Part shown: piece after piece, positions 60,853 to 64,000 of the stretch
Layout: every line of letters starts with the position of its first letter
How positions within the stretch are numbered: position 1 is the stretch's first letter
Assembly: GCF_052857255.1 (NCBI RefSeq)
Contig: NC_135502.1
Coordinates: 185,191,806-185,255,805, forward strand
From: Amblyomma americanum
Lineage: Eukaryota; Arthropoda; Arachnida; Ixodida; Ixodidae
Reading direction: 5' to 3'
DNA length: 64,000 bases
Made by a program: the position numbers and the translations under genes
The notes under the pieces: model-generated
Database searches by the model: none
Told to the model about the DNA's origin: nothing
The model's input: only the letters and a program-made list of their open reading frames with translations

Positions 60853-63800
60853 GACTGTATCATATTTTTAGTTGAGTTTTTTGGTTTTGTTATACCAGGC
60901 TGCATTGTTCATGAGAACGCCTGGATTCACGACCACGACCTGAAAGCACTAAACAGACGTAACCCCGAGAGTTACGATGCTACAAGGAACATCGAGCAAC
61001 ACGGCATCAGCCCCTGTGGGAACAGTCCACCGCTGTCCCCGGGCCACGGAGTAACACGGGAGCAGCTGCGACATCAACGTCAAGCTGCATTAAACATAGT
61101 CACGCTCCGTTCTTCGAAACGGTGAATATTGGCGCCGTGAGCGGGATGACTTCGATGAACTATTTCGTCTTTTTGGTTCAGATTGTTGGTTTTGTTCTAC
61201 CTTGCTGCATTGCTCATGAGACCGCCTGGATTACCGACAGCTACCTGAAAATGCTGAACAGATGTAACTCCGAGAGTTACGATGCTACAAGGAACATCGA
61301 GCAACACAGCATCAGCCCCTGTGGGAACAGTCAACCGCTGTGCACGGCCCTCGGAGTAACACGGGAGCAGCTGCGACGTCGACGTCAAGCTGCTTTGAAC
61401 AGAGTCACGCTCCGTTCATCGGAACGAGGCGTGGTGGCCCCGTGAACGAGATGACGTTGAGGAACTGTTTCGTTTTTTTGGTTTAAATTGTTGGTTTTGT
61501 TCTACCTGGCTGCATTGATCACGAGAACGCCTAGATTACCGACAGCGAACTGAAAACGCTGAACAGATGTAAATCCGAGAGTTACGATGCTACAAGGAAC
61601 ATCGGGCAACACGGCAACAGCCCCTGTGGGAACAGTCAACCGCTGTGCACGGCCCTCGGAGTAACACGAGAGCAGCTGCGACATCGACGTCAAACTGCTT
61701 TAAACGGAGTCACGCTCCGTTCATCAGAACGGGGCATGGTGGCACCGTGAGCGAGATGACGTTGAGGAACTATATCATACTTTTAGTTGATATTGTTGGT
61801 TTTGTTATACCAGGCTGCATTGCTCATAAGAACGCCTGGATTACCGACCACGAGCTGAAAACACTGAACAGACGTAACTCCGAGAGTTACGATGCTACAA
61901 GGAACATCGAGCGACACGGCATCAGCCCCTGTGGGAACACTCCACCGCAGTCCACGGCCCTCGGAGTAACACGGGAGCCGCTGCGACATCGACGTCATAA
62001 AGCCTTAAACGGAGTCACGCTCCGTTCATCGGAACGGGGCATGGTGGCACCGTGAGCGAGATGACGTTGAGGAAATATATCATATTTTTAGTTGAGTTGT
62101 TGGTTTTGTTATACCAGGCTGCATTGCTCATGAGAACGCCTGGATTCCCGACCACGACCTGAAAAAACTAAACAGACGCAACTCCGAGAGTTACGATGCT
62201 ACAAGGAACATCGAGCAACACGGCATCAGCCCCTGTGGGAACAGTCCACCGCTGTCCCCGGCCCTCGGAGAAACATGGGAGCCGCTGCGACATCGAAATC
62301 AAACTGCTTTAAACAGAGTTAAGCTCCGTTCATCGGAACGGGGCATGGTGGCAACTTGAGCGAGATGCCGTTGAGAAACTATTTCGTCTTTTTGGTTCAG
62401 ATTGTTGGTTTTGTTCTACCTGGCTGCATTGCTCATGAGAACGCCTGGATTACCGACAGCGAGCTGGAAACGCTGCACAGATGTAACTCCGAGAGTTACG
62501 ATGCTGCAAGGTAAATCGAGCAACACGGCTTCAGTCACTGTGGGAACAATCCACCGTTCTGCACGGCCATCGGAAAAACATGGGAGCCGCTGAGACATTG
62601 ACGTCAAACTGCTTTAAAAAGAATCACGCTGCGTTCATCGAAACGGGGAATATTGGCGCCGTGAGCGAGATGACTTCGAGGAAATATTTCGTCCTTTTGG
62701 TTCAGATTGTTGGTTTTGTTCCACCTTGCTGCATTGCTCACGAGAACGCCTGGATCACCGACAGCTACCGGAAAACGCTGAACAGATGTAACTCCGAGAG
62801 TTACGATGCTACAAATAACATCGAGCAACACGGCATCAGCCCCTGTGGGAACAGTCAACCGCTGTGCAGGGCCCTCGGAGTAACACGGGAGCAGCTGCGA
62901 CATCGTCAAACTGCTTTAAACATAGTCACGCTCCGTTCATCGGAACGGGGCATGGTGGCACCGTGAGCGATATGACATTGAGGAACTATATCATATTTTT
63001 AGTTGAGATAGTTGGTTTTGTTATACCAGGCTGCATTGCTCATGAGAACGTCTCGATTACCGACTGCGAGCTGAAAACACTGAACAGACGTAACTCCGAG
63101 AGTTACGATGCTACAAGGAACATCGAGCAACACGGCAACAGCCCCTGTGGGAACACTCCACCGCAGTCCACGGCCCTCGGAGTAACACGGGAGCCGCTGC
63201 GACATCGACGTCAAAAAGCTTTAAACGGAGTCACGCTCTGTTCATCGGAACGGGACATGGTGGCACCGTGAGCGAGATGACGTTGAGGAAATATATCATA
63301 TTTTTAGTTGAGATTGTGGGTTTTGTTATACCAGGCTGCATTGCTCATGAGAACGCCTGGATTACCGACCACGAGCTGAAAACACTGAACAGACGTAACT
63401 CCGAGAGTTACGATGCTACAAGGAACATCGAGCAACACAGCATCAGCCCCTGTGGGAACACTCCACCGCTGTCCCCGGCCCTCGGAGTAACATGGGAGCC
63501 ACTGCGACATCGAAGTCAAACTGCTTTAAACAGAAATAAGCTCCGTTCATCGGAACGGGGCATGGTGGCGACTTGAGCGATATGACGTTGACTAACTATT
63601 TCGTCTTTTTGGTTCAGATTGTTGGTTTTGTTCTACCTGGCTGCATTGCTCATGAGAACGCCTGGATTACCGACCGCTACCTGAAAATTCTGAACAGATA
63701 TAACTCCGAAAGTTACGATGCTACAAGGAACATCGAGCAACACGGCATCAGCCCCTGCGGGAACAGTCCACCGCTCTCGACGGCCCTCGGAGTAACATGG

Positions 63801-64000
63801 GAGCCGCTGCGACATCGACGTCAAGCTGCTTTGAACTGAGTAACGCTCCGTTCATCGGAACGGGGCGTGGTGGCCCCGTGAACGAGATGACGTTGAGGAA
63901 CTGTTTCGTTTTTTTGGTTCAGATTGTTGATTTTGTTCTACCTGGCTGCATTGATCACTAGAACGCCTAGATTACCGACAGCGAACTGAAAACGCTGAAC
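60853..64000 (+). repeat. 305-bp satellite array, segment 5 (runs off the window)
   Basis: About ten units. About 62040-62640 is a fourth, more diverged copy of the two-unit block at 47850, 50590 and 58470. About 62950-63600 resembles about 45370-46030, sharing AGAAATAAGCTCC and GACTGCGAGCTG. The array continues beyond the right edge. No gene is seen. Confidence 0.95.

Noticed and set aside
1274..63824. Reverse-strand proteins of 63-102 residues
   Set aside because: They are the shadow of the satellite on the other strand, present or absent according to single substitutions.
1..64000. A CRISPR array or prokaryotic repeat system
   Set aside because: Repeats are 305 bp with no short constant repeat and unique spacer alternation, and the embedded LINEs and SINEs are eukaryotic.

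Overview
The window is eukaryotic, non-genic heterochromatin. About 57 kb of the 64 kb is one satellite DNA: roughly 187 head-to-tail units of about 305 bp, all in the same orientation. I see no host gene. The embedded mobile elements suggest an arthropod, most likely a hard tick or another chelicerate. The two SINE copies look like the tRNA-headed SINEs that are abundant in ixodid ticks, and the two non-LTR retrotransposons look like CR1/L2-group elements of arthropods. This assignment is from memory of the families, not from a search.

Layout. 1-2236: diverged satellite. 2237-6945: nearly full-length but dead CR1/L2-like LINE with a duplicated 5' UTR segment, a broken PHD-finger ORF1, a broken endonuclease/reverse transcriptase ORF2, and an (ATTG)n tail. 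6946-46829: the main satellite block. It contains tandem segmental duplications with periods of about 1807 bp (16594-20245), 2439 bp (26960-31847) and 4576 bp (33950-42930), and a 120-bp foldback MITE at 33750-33869. 46830-47145: SINE. 47146-55641: satellite. 55642-55956: a second SINE copy at the same satellite position as the first. 55957-59393: satellite. 59394-60852: 5'-truncated LINE of a second family, with a (TGAAG)n tail. 60853-64000: satellite.

Nothing here works as an operon or pathway. The sequence records array evolution: unequal exchange at 6-, 8- and 15-unit scale, patchy gene conversion between blocks, and transposon insertions of different ages, one of which was copied along with its satellite host. 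Each satellite unit has a conserved internal architecture: a perfect 17-bp dyad, two mutually exclusive hairpins near the unit end, a near match to a CENP-B box, and an open frame of about 100 codons. That frame starts with a hydrophobic, signal-peptide-like stretch and overlaps the next unit's frame by 4 bp. Because the unit is 3n+2 long, successive frames rotate, and many units carry stops or indels. I therefore treat these frames as non-coding, possibly relics of a coding ancestor, and do not list them as CDS.
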